Of a stretch of DNA of 44,014 nucleotides, positions 24,005 through 33,558 are shown in pieces. The notes under the pieces are model-generated. The model was not told the origin of the DNA. It was given only the letters and a program-made list of their open reading frames with translations, and did no database searches. Within the stretch, counting starts at the first letter, position 1. Each line of letters begins with the position of its first letter. The stretch is from NCBI RefSeq assembly GCF_900129825.1, contig NZ_FQWZ01000007.1:260543-304556 (forward strand), in the 5' to 3' direction. The translations under genes were made by a program, and so were the position numbers. The DNA comes from Hydrocarboniphaga daqingensis. GTDB lineage: Bacteria > Pseudomonadota > Gammaproteobacteria > Nevskiales > Nevskiaceae.

Positions 24005-25396
24005 TCAGCGGATGATCAGGAACAAGGCGCCTGCACCGCGCTGGATGTGCAGCAGCAGTTCACCGGCCTTGGGGCCGGCCAAGCGCTGGAACTGCTCGAC
24101 CGAGGCCAACGGCTGGCGGTTCACGCTGAGGATGATGTCGTCGGGGCGCAGGCCGGCGCGGGCGGCCGGTGATCCGGGCGCGACTTCGCGGACCTGGATG
24201 CCGCCAGTGCGCAGTCGCTTGGCCGTGGCCTCGTCGACCGCGGCGAACACCGCGCCAGCCAGCGCCGGATGCAGATCGCCGCTGCCATCCTTGCCGCCAG
24301 TCACGGTCGCTTCTTCCGCCTTGCCGATCACCACCGACACCGTGCGCGGCTTGCCGTTGCGCAGGATGTCGAGATCGACCTTCTCGCCGACGCGCATCAG
24401 GCCGACGATGTTGCGCAGCTGCGCAAAGCTCGAAATCTCGCGGCCGTTGACCTTGAGCACGATGTCCTCGCTCTTCAAGCCGGCTTTCTCGGCGGGCGAG
24501 CCCGGCATGATCTGGTTGATGACGGCGCCGCGCGTGCTGCTCAAGCCGAATGCCTTGGCCAGCGCCGGATCGAGATCCTGGCCGCCGACGCCGATACGGC
24601 CGCGTTCGACCGACCCGTACTGCACCAGCTGGTTCATCACCAGCTTGGCGAGGTTGGTCGGGATCGCGAAGCCGATGCCGATGTTGCCGCCGCTGCGCGA
24701 CAGAATCTGGCTCGGGATGCCGACCAGTTCGCCGCGCAGGTTGACCAGTGCGCCACCCGAGTTGCCGGGGTTGATCGATGCGTCGGTCTGGATGAAGTCC
24801 TGATAGCCGGTGCCCATGCCAGAGCGACCCAGGCCGCTGACGATGCCCGAGGTCACCGTCGTGCGCAGGCCGAACGGCGAGCCGATGGCGACGACGAAGT
24901 CGCCGACTTCGATCTTGTCCGAATCGGCGACGACCAGCGCCTTGAGGTTGTCGGCCTTGATCTGCAGCAGGGCAATGTCGGTGTCGGGGTCTTTGCCGAT
25001 CAGCTTGGCGTCAAACTCACGGTCATCGACCAGGCGCACTTTGATCGTCTCGGCCTGATCGACGACGTGGTTGTTGGTCAGGATGTAGCCCTTGACCGCG
25101 TCGACGATCACGCCCGAGCCGACGGCCTGCGATTCACGCTCCTGCGGCTCGTCGGGGATTTCGAAGAAGCGACGGAAGAACGGGTCCTGCAGCAACGGAT
25201 TCTGGACTTCTGATTTGGCCGTCACGGCGATGTTGACCACCGCGGGTGTCGCTTGCTTGAGCATCGGCGCCAGCGACGGCATGCCCTGCTGCAGCGGTAG
25301 CGTGCCTTGGACCTGAGCCTGAGCCGGAAGGGCCGTCCCGAATGACAATGCCAGCAGACTCAGCGGGGCAAGATGCTTGAACAGAGGTCGGATCAT
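24005..25396 (-). CDS. Do-family periplasmic serine protease (DegP/DegQ/MucD type)
   Basis: A 463-residue HtrA protease. The signal peptide is about 1-27 (PLSLLALSFGTALPAQA). The trypsin-like domain (about 40-245) carries the triad H110 (TNNHVVD), D140 (DPDTDIALL) and S213 (INPGNSGGAL). Two PDZ domains follow: about 255-345 (RGAVINQIMPGSPAEKAGLKSEDIVLKVNGR) and about 370-455 (GIQVREVAPGSPAARAGLRPDDIILSVNR). It degrades and refolds misfolded envelope proteins. It ends LLHIQRGAGALFLIIR. It is a single gene with its own terminator. DegQ or MucD cannot be distinguished without a tree. Confidence 0.93.
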   Translation of the reverse strand: MIRPLFKHLAPLSLLALSFGTALPAQAQVQGTLPLQQGMPSLAPMLKQATPAVVNIAVTAKSEVQNPLLQDPFFRRFFEIPDEPQERESQAVGSGVIVDAVKGYILTNNHVVDQAETIKVRLVDDREFDAKLIGKDPDTDIALLQIKADNLKALVVADSDKIEVGDFVVAIGSPFGLRTTVTSGIVSGLGRSGMGTGYQDFIQTDASINPGNSGGALVNLRGELVGIPSQILSRSGGNIGIGFAIPTNLAKLVMNQLVQYGSVERGRIGVGGQDLDPALAKAFGLSSTRGAVINQIMPGSPAEKAGLKSEDIVLKVNGREISSFAQLRNIVGLMRVGEKVDLDILRNGKPRTVSVVIGKAEEATVTGGKDGSGDLHPALAGAVFAAVDEATAKRLRTGGIQVREVAPGSPAARAGLRPDDIILSVNRQPLASVEQFQRLAGPKAGELLLHIQRGAGALFLIIR

Positions 25397-25492
25397 CGAA
25401 TCGGTCTCAGTAGCGCAAAGGGAGGCGGTGCAAACGCTGCGTCCAGGGACCGTAAGCCGTCACGCGAGTTCGATGCGTGGCGGCGTCGGCGG

Positions 25493-26125
25493 CTAGTTCA
25501 GGCGAATGCGCGGATTCAGGCTGTAACGGCCGGTCAGGCTGGCGCTGGCCAAGATGTGCGGCTTGATCGCCGCGATCACGTCGGCGGCGGTGAAAGCGCC
25601 ATCAACACTGCAACGTTCGATGTCCAGCGCGAACACTTCAAACCGATAGTGGTGCGTGACACTGTCGTTCCAAGGGGGGCAGGGGCCGTCGTAGCCGAAA
25701 TAGGTGCCGCCCATGTCCGCGTCGCCAGCAAACCAGCCGGTGTAGTCGTTGATGCCCTGGCGCGAACCGTCCGGACCGGCCGGTTGCTGCTTGCCGCGAG
25801 CGACGATGCCGCTGGAGCAGGCCCCTTCGTCGATCGACGTGACACTGGCCGGGATATCGATCATCGCCCAGTGCGTGAATGTGGTGCGCGGCAGCTTCAG
25901 CGGGACTTCGCGATCGTCTTTATTGACGTCATCGGGCTTGGTCGGCACGTCCGGGTCGATGCACAGCAGCGCAAAACTCCGGGTGCCGGCCGGCGCGCCG
26001 CTCCAGCTCAGTTCCGGGTTGAGATTGTCCGACAGCTTGATATGGCCTTTGGGCGCCTTGACGGCAAATGCGCAGCGGCCCGGGATCACGCCGCCGTCGT
26101 TGAAGGATTTGCTGGTCAATTTCAT
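25493..26125 (-). CDS. YbhB/YbcL family Raf kinase inhibitor-like (PEBP) protein
   Basis: A 210-residue protein of the phosphatidylethanolamine-binding family. Motifs: NPELSWSGAPAGTRSFALLCIDPDVPT near 38-64, FTHWAMIDIPASVTSI near 87-102, GINDYTGWFAG near 128 and FGYDGPCPPWNDSVTHHYRFEVFAL near 147. Function in bacteria is unclear. There is no signal peptide. I chose the ATG at 26125 because MKLTSKSF is the typical family N-terminus; the frame is open 37 codons further. It sits alone between the DUF1302 gene and the Do protease. Confidence 0.88.
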   Translation of the reverse strand: MKLTSKSFNDGGVIPGRCAFAVKAPKGHIKLSDNLNPELSWSGAPAGTRSFALLCIDPDVPTKPDDVNKDDREVPLKLPRTTFTHWAMIDIPASVTSIDEGACSSGIVARGKQQPAGPDGSRQGINDYTGWFAGDADMGGTYFGYDGPCPPWNDSVTHHYRFEVFALDIERCSVDGAFTAADVIAAIKPHILASASLTGRYSLNPRIRLN

Positions 26126-26247
26126 GCGGATCGTCCTGAGGGTCGTATAGAGCCGAGGCGGTTCGAAACAGAAGCCGGCCATTGCCGGCGTGATCCCGTC
26201 ATTATGTGACAGCGTCGCCGGCACCGGCCAGCGCACGCCATGCGGAG

Positions 26248-28680
26248 CTAGAACAGATAGCGAAGGCCGACCTGGGCGAAATCGCGGTCACGCAGCAGGT
26301 TGTGGCTGCCGCCACCGAAAAAGCTGGTGTAGCCGATCGCAGCATTCCAGGCCTGGGAGAAGCGGATCGTCGTGCTGACGATCACGATCTTTCGACCTTC
26401 GACGAAGTTTTCGCCCGGGCCCGGCGACACGCCCGACACGTCATGCGACCACACGATGGTGGGTTCCACGCCAACACCGGGCACGACATTTTCGTAGCGC
26501 AGGATGCTGACCACACGATAGCCCCAGGAGAAGTCGGTGACGAAGCCATCCTTCTGCTGAGTCGGGTTGAAGCGAATGCCGGACGGGCCGATCACGGCCG
26601 AGTTCGACTGCGAAGAGCCATCCGCACCGGTGCCGTCAGTGCCGGCGCTGGCGTGAGTGAAGGTGCCGGGGCCTTCGATTTGGAGTCGGTCGGTCGACGG
26701 CAGATCGAAAATCTGTGACGCGCCGAGTTCACCAATCAGCAGGATCTGGTCGGCTGCGAGCCAGTTGTTGGGGCCGATCACGTTGGTGATGCCGAGGTTG
26801 TAGTTGGCCGTGCGGAACTCTTCCCAGCCACGGATGTACTGCCCCGGCAGATAGGCCAGTGGGTCCTGGCCACGATAGGCCGATACGAAATCAGGAATGC
26901 CGTAGCGTGCACCCGGCAACTGCGCGATCGTGCCGACGCCGCCGAGTGCCGGCGGCAGGCCGGGAATGTCGCCGGCGAAACCGAAGTCGTAGCTATCGCC
27001 CTGAGCGCCGGTGCCGTTGCCGCGTGGGAAGATGTTCTGCAGCGCGGCGAATGCCAGGTCGGTATCGTCGACCTGCAGCGGCTGGTTGGGACGGTAGGCG
27101 ATCTCGCCCTGCAGTGAAATGTCGCCGAATGCCGTGTTGAAGCTGAAACCGTAGAGGTCGATGTTTTCCGGGTACTCGAGCCGCGCCTTGGCGGTATCGA
27201 GCACAAAGGCGCTGCCGTTGGTGCCGATGCGCTGGTCGCGTACCGGCGGGGCAATGGCGCCAGGCAAGGCGTTGGTGATGAACAGCGTCGAGTCGAGCCC
27301 GGGACAGGCCTGCATCACTCCGAGCGTGTCCTGCACGGTCTTGTCCGAGCCCATCGCGGCCGGCTGCAACGCGTCCGGCCCGGACAGGCAGCCGTACTCA
27401 CCCTCATAGAAGCTCAGGTAGGGCAACCGGCTGTGATAGCGCCCAGCATACAGCGCCAGTTCGGTGCCGCTGTTGAGCCACTCTGCGTAGTACTTCAGCG
27501 TGACGCCGAACTGTCCGCTGCTTTTGGCTTCGTTCTCGGGCAGCAGTTCGACCGTGCCCGATGTGTCCGTGATCGCCGACAGCATCAGCTGGTCGGCCAA
27601 GCCGAGGCGATCCGGGTCTTCGGCCGCTTTGCCGAAATCGACGAACACGTAGTCGCGCTGGTTGTCGGAGCCGACATCGACCGTCGACAGATACGAGCCG
27701 GCCGGCGGGATCAGCGCCGGGCGCCAGTTGTACTGGTAGAACGCCTCGATGCTGACGTCCGGCACGATCGTCGTCGACACCATGAACGCCGGCGTGGGCT
27801 CCAGCACTTCGGACAGTTCCAGAAACGCCGGGCGGTACAGCGCGTTGACGTTGGGCGTGGAGAACGAGTTGAGGCTGCCCACGACCAGCAGCGTGCTTTC
27901 GCCCCAGTTGATGTTCTGGTTGCCCAGCTTCAGCGTCAGGTCGCGCTCCTCGCCCAGCGGAACAACCGTCGAGATATACGCATCGAGCAGCCGGGCTCCG
28001 ATGCCGATCTGCCGCTCGGTGGACCCGTTGCGGACACGCGTCGTCGGTTCACCGATGCCGCGGCGGATCTGCCCCGGTCCGCTGGTGCTGTTGACGGTCT
28101 GCGTGTTCGGGCTGAAGTCGCGGCGGTCGTGGTTCTCGGCGTCGTAAAAGCCGTAGGCCCGTACGAACAGGTCGAAGCCGCGGTAATGCGCGGTGATGTC
28201 CATCGCCAGCTTGCCGACAGCCTGCGTCAGATCACCACGGTCGTAGTTGACGTTGCCGTCGTCGTGGTTGTTAGAGAACTGGCCGGGCGCATCGACGGCG
28301 ACCTGGTTGGCGGCCGAACCTTCACCGATCGCGCTGTTGAGCCCCAGCGCCTGATGGCCGGCGTTGGCGTAGTCCAAGTGACCTTGGCATGAGGTACCGG
28401 CGCCATTGGCCGCCACCGGGCAAAAGTTGGGATTGACCTTGTTTTTGGCGATTAGGTCGTTGGCGCGGTTTTCGACGCGCCACTGTGCGCCGACGCTAAT
28501 GTTGGTGTTGATGACACCATTGAGTGACTCGCCGCCGAGGCCAAAGTCGAAGCTCGTGGCCTGGGCCGTTAGCGGCGCTGTCGCCGCAAGGCCGAGCAAC
28601 CACAGCGAGCGGGGTCGGAAACGCAACGCCATGAGAACAACCGGCGCACTGTGGCGCCGGCCAGGTTGGGGCTCGACCAT
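26248..28680 (-). CDS. DUF1302 family outer-membrane protein
   Basis: About 810 residues. It has a long basic N-region then a signal peptide (residues 17-42, RSLWLLGLAATAPLTAQA), then a large barrel-like protein with family signs: DFGLGGESLNGVINTNISVGAQWR, YDRGDLTQAVGKLAMDITAHYRGFDLFVRAYGFYD and LKLGNQNINWGESTLLVVGSLNSF. It ends in DFAQVGLRYLF, with the terminal Phe of outer-membrane proteins. DUF1302 proteins are linked to uptake of hydrophobic substrates such as steroids and usually sit beside a DUF1329 gene, which is absent here. GGAG six bases before 28680 supports that start; the internal ATG at 28632 would also leave a signal peptide. Confidence 0.85.
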   Translation of the reverse strand: MVEPQPGRRHSAPVVLMALRFRPRSLWLLGLAATAPLTAQATSFDFGLGGESLNGVINTNISVGAQWRVENRANDLIAKNKVNPNFCPVAANGAGTSCQGHLDYANAGHQALGLNSAIGEGSAANQVAVDAPGQFSNNHDDGNVNYDRGDLTQAVGKLAMDITAHYRGFDLFVRAYGFYDAENHDRRDFSPNTQTVNSTSGPGQIRRGIGEPTTRVRNGSTERQIGIGARLLDAYISTVVPLGEERDLTLKLGNQNINWGESTLLVVGSLNSFSTPNVNALYRPAFLELSEVLEPTPAFMVSTTIVPDVSIEAFYQYNWRPALIPPAGSYLSTVDVGSDNQRDYVFVDFGKAAEDPDRLGLADQLMLSAITDTSGTVELLPENEAKSSGQFGVTLKYYAEWLNSGTELALYAGRYHSRLPYLSFYEGEYGCLSGPDALQPAAMGSDKTVQDTLGVMQACPGLDSTLFITNALPGAIAPPVRDQRIGTNGSAFVLDTAKARLEYPENIDLYGFSFNTAFGDISLQGEIAYRPNQPLQVDDTDLAFAALQNIFPRGNGTGAQGDSYDFGFAGDIPGLPPALGGVGTIAQLPGARYGIPDFVSAYRGQDPLAYLPGQYIRGWEEFRTANYNLGITNVIGPNNWLAADQILLIGELGASQIFDLPSTDRLQIEGPGTFTHASAGTDGTGADGSSQSNSAVIGPSGIRFNPTQQKDGFVTDFSWGYRVVSILRYENVVPGVGVEPTIVWSHDVSGVSPGPGENFVEGRKIVIVSTTIRFSQAWNAAIGYTSFFGGGSHNLLRDRDFAQVGLRYLF

Positions 28681-28835
28681 CGGGATCTCCAGCTACGCGC
28701 GTTCTAGTTCTAGGGAATGACGCAGCACCACGGGCGCTGCCGGGCCTCTCCGCGCCCGATAATCGCTTCAGGTTATCAACGATCGCGAACGTCAGGAAGC
28801 CACACGGTGACGTCGGCGACGGCCTGTCGAACGGA

Positions 28836-29870
28836 TCAGAACTCGTTGATCAGCGCGTTGCGACCCGCACGACGAAGGCCGGTCGCCCAGTGGCCGAGGC
28901 TATCCCCGATGCGTTCGCTGAGTGCCTTCCGACGCCGGAATCGAAGCTCGTAGACGTCAGCATCGCGAATGCGGCTCAGAAGGTAATCGTCCGAAGTGCT
29001 GATGCCATCGACCAGCTTCAGAGCCAAAGCCTGCGTCCCGAACCAATGTTCGCCGGTCGCCACCCGGGTCAGATCCAAAACGGGGCGGTTTTCGGCGACG
29101 AACGCTTTGAACAGGGCGTGCGTCTGCTCCATCTCTTCGCGGAACTTGGCGCGGCCGGCTTCGGTGTTTTCGCCCAGCATCGTCAACGTGCGCTTATGTT
29201 CCCCGGCCGTATGCAGCTCAATGTCGACGTCGTGCTTGCGAAGCAAGCGATTGAAGTTGGGTATCTGGGCGACGACGCCGATTGACCCCACGATGGCGAA
29301 AGGCGCCGCCAGCACCCGATCGGCGACGCAGGCCATCATGTAGCCGCCGCTGGCGGCGACCTTGTCGACGGCCACCGTCAGCTTGAGCCGACGCTGGCGC
29401 AAGCGCACCAGCTGGGACGCGGCCAGGCCATAGGAGTGAACCAGCCCTCCGGCGCTTTCGAGGCGCAACAGCACTTCGTCGCTGTCGCGGGCGATCTGCA
29501 GCAGCGCGCTGATTTCCTCGCGCAGGCTTGCAACCGCTGACGCTTGCAGGTCACCGCAGAAGTCGAGCACGAACAAGCGGGGTCTGACCGTTGCCGCCGG
29601 CTGCTTGGCGCGCTTGCGGGCCTGCTTTTGCGACTTCTTGCGATCTGCCTGATGGCGCTTCAGTTCGGCCGCATCGAGCAATTCCGCGTTGAGGGAGTCG
29701 GCCAGTTCGCGCAGACGCTCGTTGACGTCCCGTATCTGCAACTGGCCCGCCGGAGACTTTTGTTTCGTGGACCGCAGGATGGTGACCAGTCCGCCGATGG
29801 TCAGCAGGATCAGCACGGAAAACGTGATGCATTTGGCCAAAAAGAGCCCGTATTGGGCGAAATACTGCAT
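28836..29870 (-). CDS. sohB: SohB-type S49 signal peptide peptidase
   Basis: A 344-residue inner-membrane serine protease. One N-terminal transmembrane helix (about 12-32, AKCITFSVLILLTIGGLVTIL) is followed by a basic, helical linker (65-95) and the S49 domain. The likely Ser-Lys dyad is S174 (DKVAASGGYMMACVAD) and K226 (TAGEHKRTLTML). Other signs are RLESAGGLVHSYGLAASQL and VGSIGVVAQIPNFNRLLRK. AGGAG nine bases upstream supports the ATG at 29870 over an in-frame start at 29915. Confidence 0.9.
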   Translation of the reverse strand: MQYFAQYGLFLAKCITFSVLILLTIGGLVTILRSTKQKSPAGQLQIRDVNERLRELADSLNAELLDAAELKRHQADRKKSQKQARKRAKQPAATVRPRLFVLDFCGDLQASAVASLREEISALLQIARDSDEVLLRLESAGGLVHSYGLAASQLVRLRQRRLKLTVAVDKVAASGGYMMACVADRVLAAPFAIVGSIGVVAQIPNFNRLLRKHDVDIELHTAGEHKRTLTMLGENTEAGRAKFREEMEQTHALFKAFVAENRPVLDLTRVATGEHWFGTQALALKLVDGISTSDDYLLSRIRDADVYELRFRRRKALSERIGDSLGHWATGLRRAGRNALINEF

Positions 29871-29979
29871 CGAACGATGCTCCTGGAAGTTCGCTGACTC
29901 GGCCAGGACGGCCAAGCATCGGTAAGATTATGCCGGCGAGCGACTCCATTCAGGCCGATGAACTGGGTGGGTACATCCC

Positions 29980-30010
29980 TTGCTTCATGTAATCCTGCAT
30001 CGTCTATAAT
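29980..30010 (+). promoter_or_regulatory. Promoter of the OmpA-family gene
   Basis: A perfect -10 TATAAT at 30005-30010 and a TTGCTT -35 at 29980-29985 with 19-base spacing. The leader to the ATG at 30078 is about 60 nt. The strong -10 fits an abundant envelope protein. Confidence 0.6.
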
Positions 30011-30077
30011 AGTGAACGTGTTGCCTACGCAATCGGATAAAAGCTGTATCTGCGCCTCGACTGAAGGGAGTTGTCTA

Positions 30078-31169
30078 ATGAAAACTATTGTTCGAGCCGG
30101 CCTTGCTGCAGGCCTGCTTTCCGTGATTTCTGTGGGCCATGCACAGGATGACTCCTCGGCGTGGACGACGGAAATGCGCCCCTACATTTCGGAGATGTAT
30201 AGCTACACCTTCGAAAACAATGACAGTCAGGGCGTTGAAGCCGGCCATGGCGGCCTGCTCAGCGTCGGTAAGGCGCTGTCCGAGCACTGGGGCCTGGAAC
30301 TGGGTGGCTTCTATAACGAGTTCCCGCACGACGACAGCGTCGGCGCCCGCGCCCAGCGCGAGTACGGCGGCAAGCTGGACGCGCTGTACTTCTACAGCCG
30401 CAACCGCAAGTTCTCGCCTTACTTTGCTGCTGCCGTCGGCGGCACCTACGCCAAGCTGCGCGGCACCAGCACGAACGACAGCGCGCCGCTGGTCGATGCG
30501 GGTCTGGGTTTCATGAAGTTCTTCTCGCTGTGGGGTGCCGACCTGGGCTTCCGCGCCGACCTGCGTTACCGCTACACGTTCTTTGATGACAACGCGCTCG
30601 GCGGCCAGATCGACGGCCCGCTCGGCGAAGTCGTCGCCAAGGTCGGCCTCGTGATTCCGCTGGGCTCGCGCCCGGTGGTTGCCGATGTCGTCGCGCCGCC
30701 TTCGGCCTGCGCCGACAGCGATGGTGACGGCGTCTGCGATACGGCTGACCTCTGCCCGGGCACCACCGGCGGCACCGCGGTCGACGCCAAGGGCTGCCCG
30801 AAGCAGGCTCCGGCCGCCGCTTCGAAGAAGTTCGAAGACGTGCACTTCGCGTTCGACAAGTCGGACATCGCGCCGGCCGAAGCCGTCAAGCTCGACAGCG
30901 CCGCTACGGCCATCGACGGTCTGACGAAGACCTACCCGGGCCTGAAGGTTGACGTCTCCGGCCACACCGACTGGGTGGGCACCGACGGCTACAACCAGGG
31001 TCTGTCCGAGCGTCGCGCCAACAGCGTGAAGAGCTACCTGGTCCGCAAGGGTGTCTCGGCTAGCCGCATCAACACGTTTGCCTTTGGCGAGTCCAAGCCG
31101 ATCGCGACGAACGAAACGGCCGAAGGTCGCGCCATGAACCGTCGCGCCGAAGTCCAGACGCACGAGTAA
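30078..31169 (+). CDS. OmpA-family outer-membrane protein with thrombospondin type 3 repeat
   Basis: A 363-residue protein: signal peptide 1-22 (AGLAAGLLSVISVGHAQ), an eight-strand OmpA-like barrel (about 30-205), one calcium-binding thrombospondin type 3 segment (about 212-232, DSDGDGVCDTADLCPGT) and a C-terminal OmpA peptidoglycan-binding domain (about 250-363, VHFAFDKSDI, VSGHTDWVGTDGYNQGLSERRANSV, NRRAEV). It anchors the outer membrane to peptidoglycan. AAGGGAG is well placed for the ATG. It has its own promoter and a strong terminator. The codon use is the clean, highly expressed type. Confidence 0.92.
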   Translation: MKTIVRAGLAAGLLSVISVGHAQDDSSAWTTEMRPYISEMYSYTFENNDSQGVEAGHGGLLSVGKALSEHWGLELGGFYNEFPHDDSVGARAQREYGGKLDALYFYSRNRKFSPYFAAAVGGTYAKLRGTSTNDSAPLVDAGLGFMKFFSLWGADLGFRADLRYRYTFFDDNALGGQIDGPLGEVVAKVGLVIPLGSRPVVADVVAPPSACADSDGDGVCDTADLCPGTTGGTAVDAKGCPKQAPAAASKKFEDVHFAFDKSDIAPAEAVKLDSAATAIDGLTKTYPGLKVDVSGHTDWVGTDGYNQGLSERRANSVKSYLVRKGVSASRINTFAFGESKPIATNETAEGRAMNRRAEVQTHE

Positions 31170-31198
31170 GCAACACTCGACCGCAAGGTCGTCAAAAG

Positions 31199-31230
31199 CC
31201 CGCCGGTTCTGAACCGGCGGGTTTTTTTTT
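31199..31230 (+). terminator. Strong intrinsic terminator after the OmpA-family gene
   Basis: CCCGCCGGTT and AACCGGCGGG form a perfect ten-base-pair stem with a three-base loop, followed by nine Ts. Confidence 0.92.
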
Positions 31231-31338
31231 GGCGGCTGGACGGTAGCCGATGTGCGCCGAATACACTTGAGCGCGATCCGGTACGGCCGCTAGGCTGCAG
31301 CGGAGAGCACGACATTCCTACGGAAGCAGTTCAAAGGC

Positions 31339-32385
31339 ATGCGCCGATTCCATCGAACCTTGTTTGCCCGCGATATGCGCGGTTGTTCGTCGTCCGCGGG
31401 CGAACCCTGGTCATCGATGGGGGGCGTGCTGATGCTGATCGTCGGCGCAATCGGCAGCACAGCAGCGGCTGATGCCAGCGATGCGTTAGCCGGCGAATCG
31501 AATCGTTGCTTGTATGCGCCGGAGTTTGCTGCGATCGACCGTGTCGGTTGCGTCCGCGACACCGATGCCGATAACGACGGGGTCCGGGACGATGTCGACA
31601 GCTGCCCGTACTCACCGGCCGGTGCGCAGATTGATGCCAGCGGCTGCGCCGTCGATGACGACTACGACGGCGTCGCCAATGGACTCGATGCTTGTCCGGC
31701 ATCGGAGTTGGGTGCGGTCGTCAACGGGCTCGGTTGCGCGCCGCGCCAGGTCGCGCGAACGCCACTGAGGAAGCCGCTGGTCTCGAAGGCTCCGCAGACC
31801 GTGGCCACGACCGTCGTCGCGACGGCACCTTCAGTCGTTACGCCCGCTTTGACGATGCCAGCCGTGCCGATGCCGGTGCCAACACCCACACCGACGCCTA
31901 CTCCTGCTCCTACTCCTACTCCGGTGCCGTCACCCACTGCAGCGACGCCCGCTGCGGCCGTTGTCACCGACGCGGCTCCGTTGATCAAACCACGTGTGGC
32001 GGATGTCCGTGAGACGCAAACGACGTCACCGGTGCCGGCTTCTTTGCCGGTGATCTCGGTCAATCCGTCGGCCTTGCTGAGCCTTGCGTTTGCCGCGCAG
32101 AGCAACCTGGTATCGGCGCCGTCGATGGCCAAGCTGCGATCGGCCGTGCCGTCGATGAAGCAGGCGCTACGCCAGCGCGGTGCGGTGTTGGTCGTCGAAG
32201 GGTATGCCGACGCCGATAGCGATGGCAGTCGCGCCAGCACGGTGGCGCGATCCCGCGCCAATCAGCTGCGGCGCTTGCTGATCAGCGAGGGAATCGACTC
32301 GAGCCGCATCCAGAGTGTCGGCCATGCAGCGACCGACAACGGCATCGATCAGCGGCGTGCCGAAGTGATCGTCGAAGTCGATTGA
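31339..32385 (+). CDS. Thrombospondin type 3 / OmpA-domain protein with Pro-Thr linker
   Basis: A 348-residue exported protein. The basic N-terminus leads to a hydrophobic signal (about 28-44, GVLMLIVGAIGSTAAA). Two calcium-binding thrombospondin type 3 repeats follow (about 73-115, DTDADNDGVRDDVDSCP and DDDYDGVANGLDACP). Then comes a low-complexity Pro/Thr linker (about 172-205, PTPTPTPTPAPTPTP) and a divergent C-terminal OmpA domain (about 262-348, VVEGYADADSDGSRASTVARSRANQLRRLL). No barrel is visible, so it may be a periplasmic or lipid-free peptidoglycan-binding protein. The start is uncertain: ATG at 31339 gives a long N-region, and 31417 would begin just before the signal. Confidence 0.72.
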   Translation: MRRFHRTLFARDMRGCSSSAGEPWSSMGGVLMLIVGAIGSTAAADASDALAGESNRCLYAPEFAAIDRVGCVRDTDADNDGVRDDVDSCPYSPAGAQIDASGCAVDDDYDGVANGLDACPASELGAVVNGLGCAPRQVARTPLRKPLVSKAPQTVATTVVATAPSVVTPALTMPAVPMPVPTPTPTPTPAPTPTPVPSPTAATPAAAVVTDAAPLIKPRVADVRETQTTSPVPASLPVISVNPSALLSLAFAAQSNLVSAPSMAKLRSAVPSMKQALRQRGAVLVVEGYADADSDGSRASTVARSRANQLRRLLISEGIDSSRIQSVGHAATDNGIDQRRAEVIVEVD

Positions 32386-32403
32386 GTAGCCGACGGCCGG
32401 CGA

Positions 32404-33534
32404 CTATGCCGGCCGGTCAAGCAGCGTTTCGTGCTGCATCTGTGCTTGTGCCTGACGCGCCCGCGCAACGCGGGCCGCGCTGTCGTCGGCGCTTTCGGCT
32501 GCCGGCAACCAGCCGGACAAGTGTCGCGACACCAGTTGTCCCAAGGCATCGATGTGGGCCGGGTCGGCATTCAGCGCTGGAATGTAGCGGAAGGCTTGGC
32601 CTCCAGCCTCAAGAAAGTCTTCGCGATAGCGCAGCGCAACTTCTTCAAGCGTCTCCAGGCAGTCGGCGGCAAAGCCGGGGCAAATGACGTCCATCGTCTT
32701 GACGCCGCTGCGTGCCAGTTGAGGAATGACGAGGTCGGTATACGGCTGCAGCCAAGGCTGTCGGCCGAGCCGACTCTGGAAGCTGACCGACCAGCTGCCT
32801 GCCGGCAGTTCCAGCGCTTCGGCCAGCAGACGCGCCGTTTTCTGGCAGAAGCAGAAGTAGGGGTCGCCTTTGGTGAAATACTGGCGCGGGATTGAATGGA
32901 ACGACATCAGCAGATGGTCACCACGGCCGTGCGTGGCCCAGTGCGTTCGAATGCTTTGCGCCAGTGCGCCAATCAGCGCGGGTTCGTCGTGATAGCTGTT
33001 GATCGTCCGCACTTCGGGCATCCAGCGCCGCTTCAGCAGCACGCGGAACACCGCGTCGAGCGCCGCGCCGCCGCTGCTCGCCGAGTACTGCGGATACAGC
33101 GGCAGCACGACGAAGCGACGCACGTTCTGCGCTTCCAGTTCGGCGATCGCGCTGTCGACATCCGGCTTGCCGTAGGTCATGCCCAGCGCCACTGGAACAT
33201 CGTGGCCGAGCTTTTGCGCCAGCCAGGCATGCAGCCCATCGCGTTGCTGCACCGAGTGATGCATCAGCGGTGAACCCAGCGGACCCGGCTGCATCCAGAT
33301 GCTGCCGTAGCTGTGAGCGAGTTTGCGCGGCCGGAACGGCAGGATGAACGCGTACAGGATCGTCAGCCACAGCGGCCGCGGCAACTCGACCACACGACGG
33401 TCGGACAGGAACGGTTTCAGATAGCGCCGGATCGCCGATGGCGTCGGTGCTTCAGGGGTGCCGAGATTGAGTAGCAACACGCCGGTTTTGACGGGCGCGC
33501 GGTGAGGCAGGTCGATCGAGGTCGAGTCGGACAT
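32404..33534 (-). CDS. hemH: Ferrochelatase
   Basis: A 376-residue enzyme that inserts Fe2+ into protoporphyrin IX, the last step of haem synthesis. Motifs: GVLLLNLGTPEAPT near 18, YLKPFLSDRRVVELPR near 38, GSIWMQPGPLGSPL near 77, LPLYPQYSASSGGAALD near 144 and the active-site H213 in SFHSIPRQYF. It ends in an Ala/Gln-rich tail. The window's cytochromes and the isomerase-like protein need haem, but no shared regulation is visible. It converges with the OmpA-domain gene (18 bases between). Confidence 0.94.
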   Translation of the reverse strand: MSDSTSIDLPHRAPVKTGVLLLNLGTPEAPTPSAIRRYLKPFLSDRRVVELPRPLWLTILYAFILPFRPRKLAHSYGSIWMQPGPLGSPLMHHSVQQRDGLHAWLAQKLGHDVPVALGMTYGKPDVDSAIAELEAQNVRRFVVLPLYPQYSASSGGAALDAVFRVLLKRRWMPEVRTINSYHDEPALIGALAQSIRTHWATHGRGDHLLMSFHSIPRQYFTKGDPYFCFCQKTARLLAEALELPAGSWSVSFQSRLGRQPWLQPYTDLVIPQLARSGVKTMDVICPGFAADCLETLEEVALRYREDFLEAGGQAFRYIPALNADPAHIDALGQLVSRHLSGWLPAAESADDSAARVARARQAQAQMQHETLLDRPA

Positions 33535-33558
33535 CGCAGGGGCAGGGCTCAGCAGAGG

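Noticed and set aside
31870..31940. Short tandem repeats that could suggest a repeat array
   Set aside because: They are the in-frame Pro/Thr linker codons of the OmpA-domain protein, not CRISPR or a phase-variable tract outside a gene.
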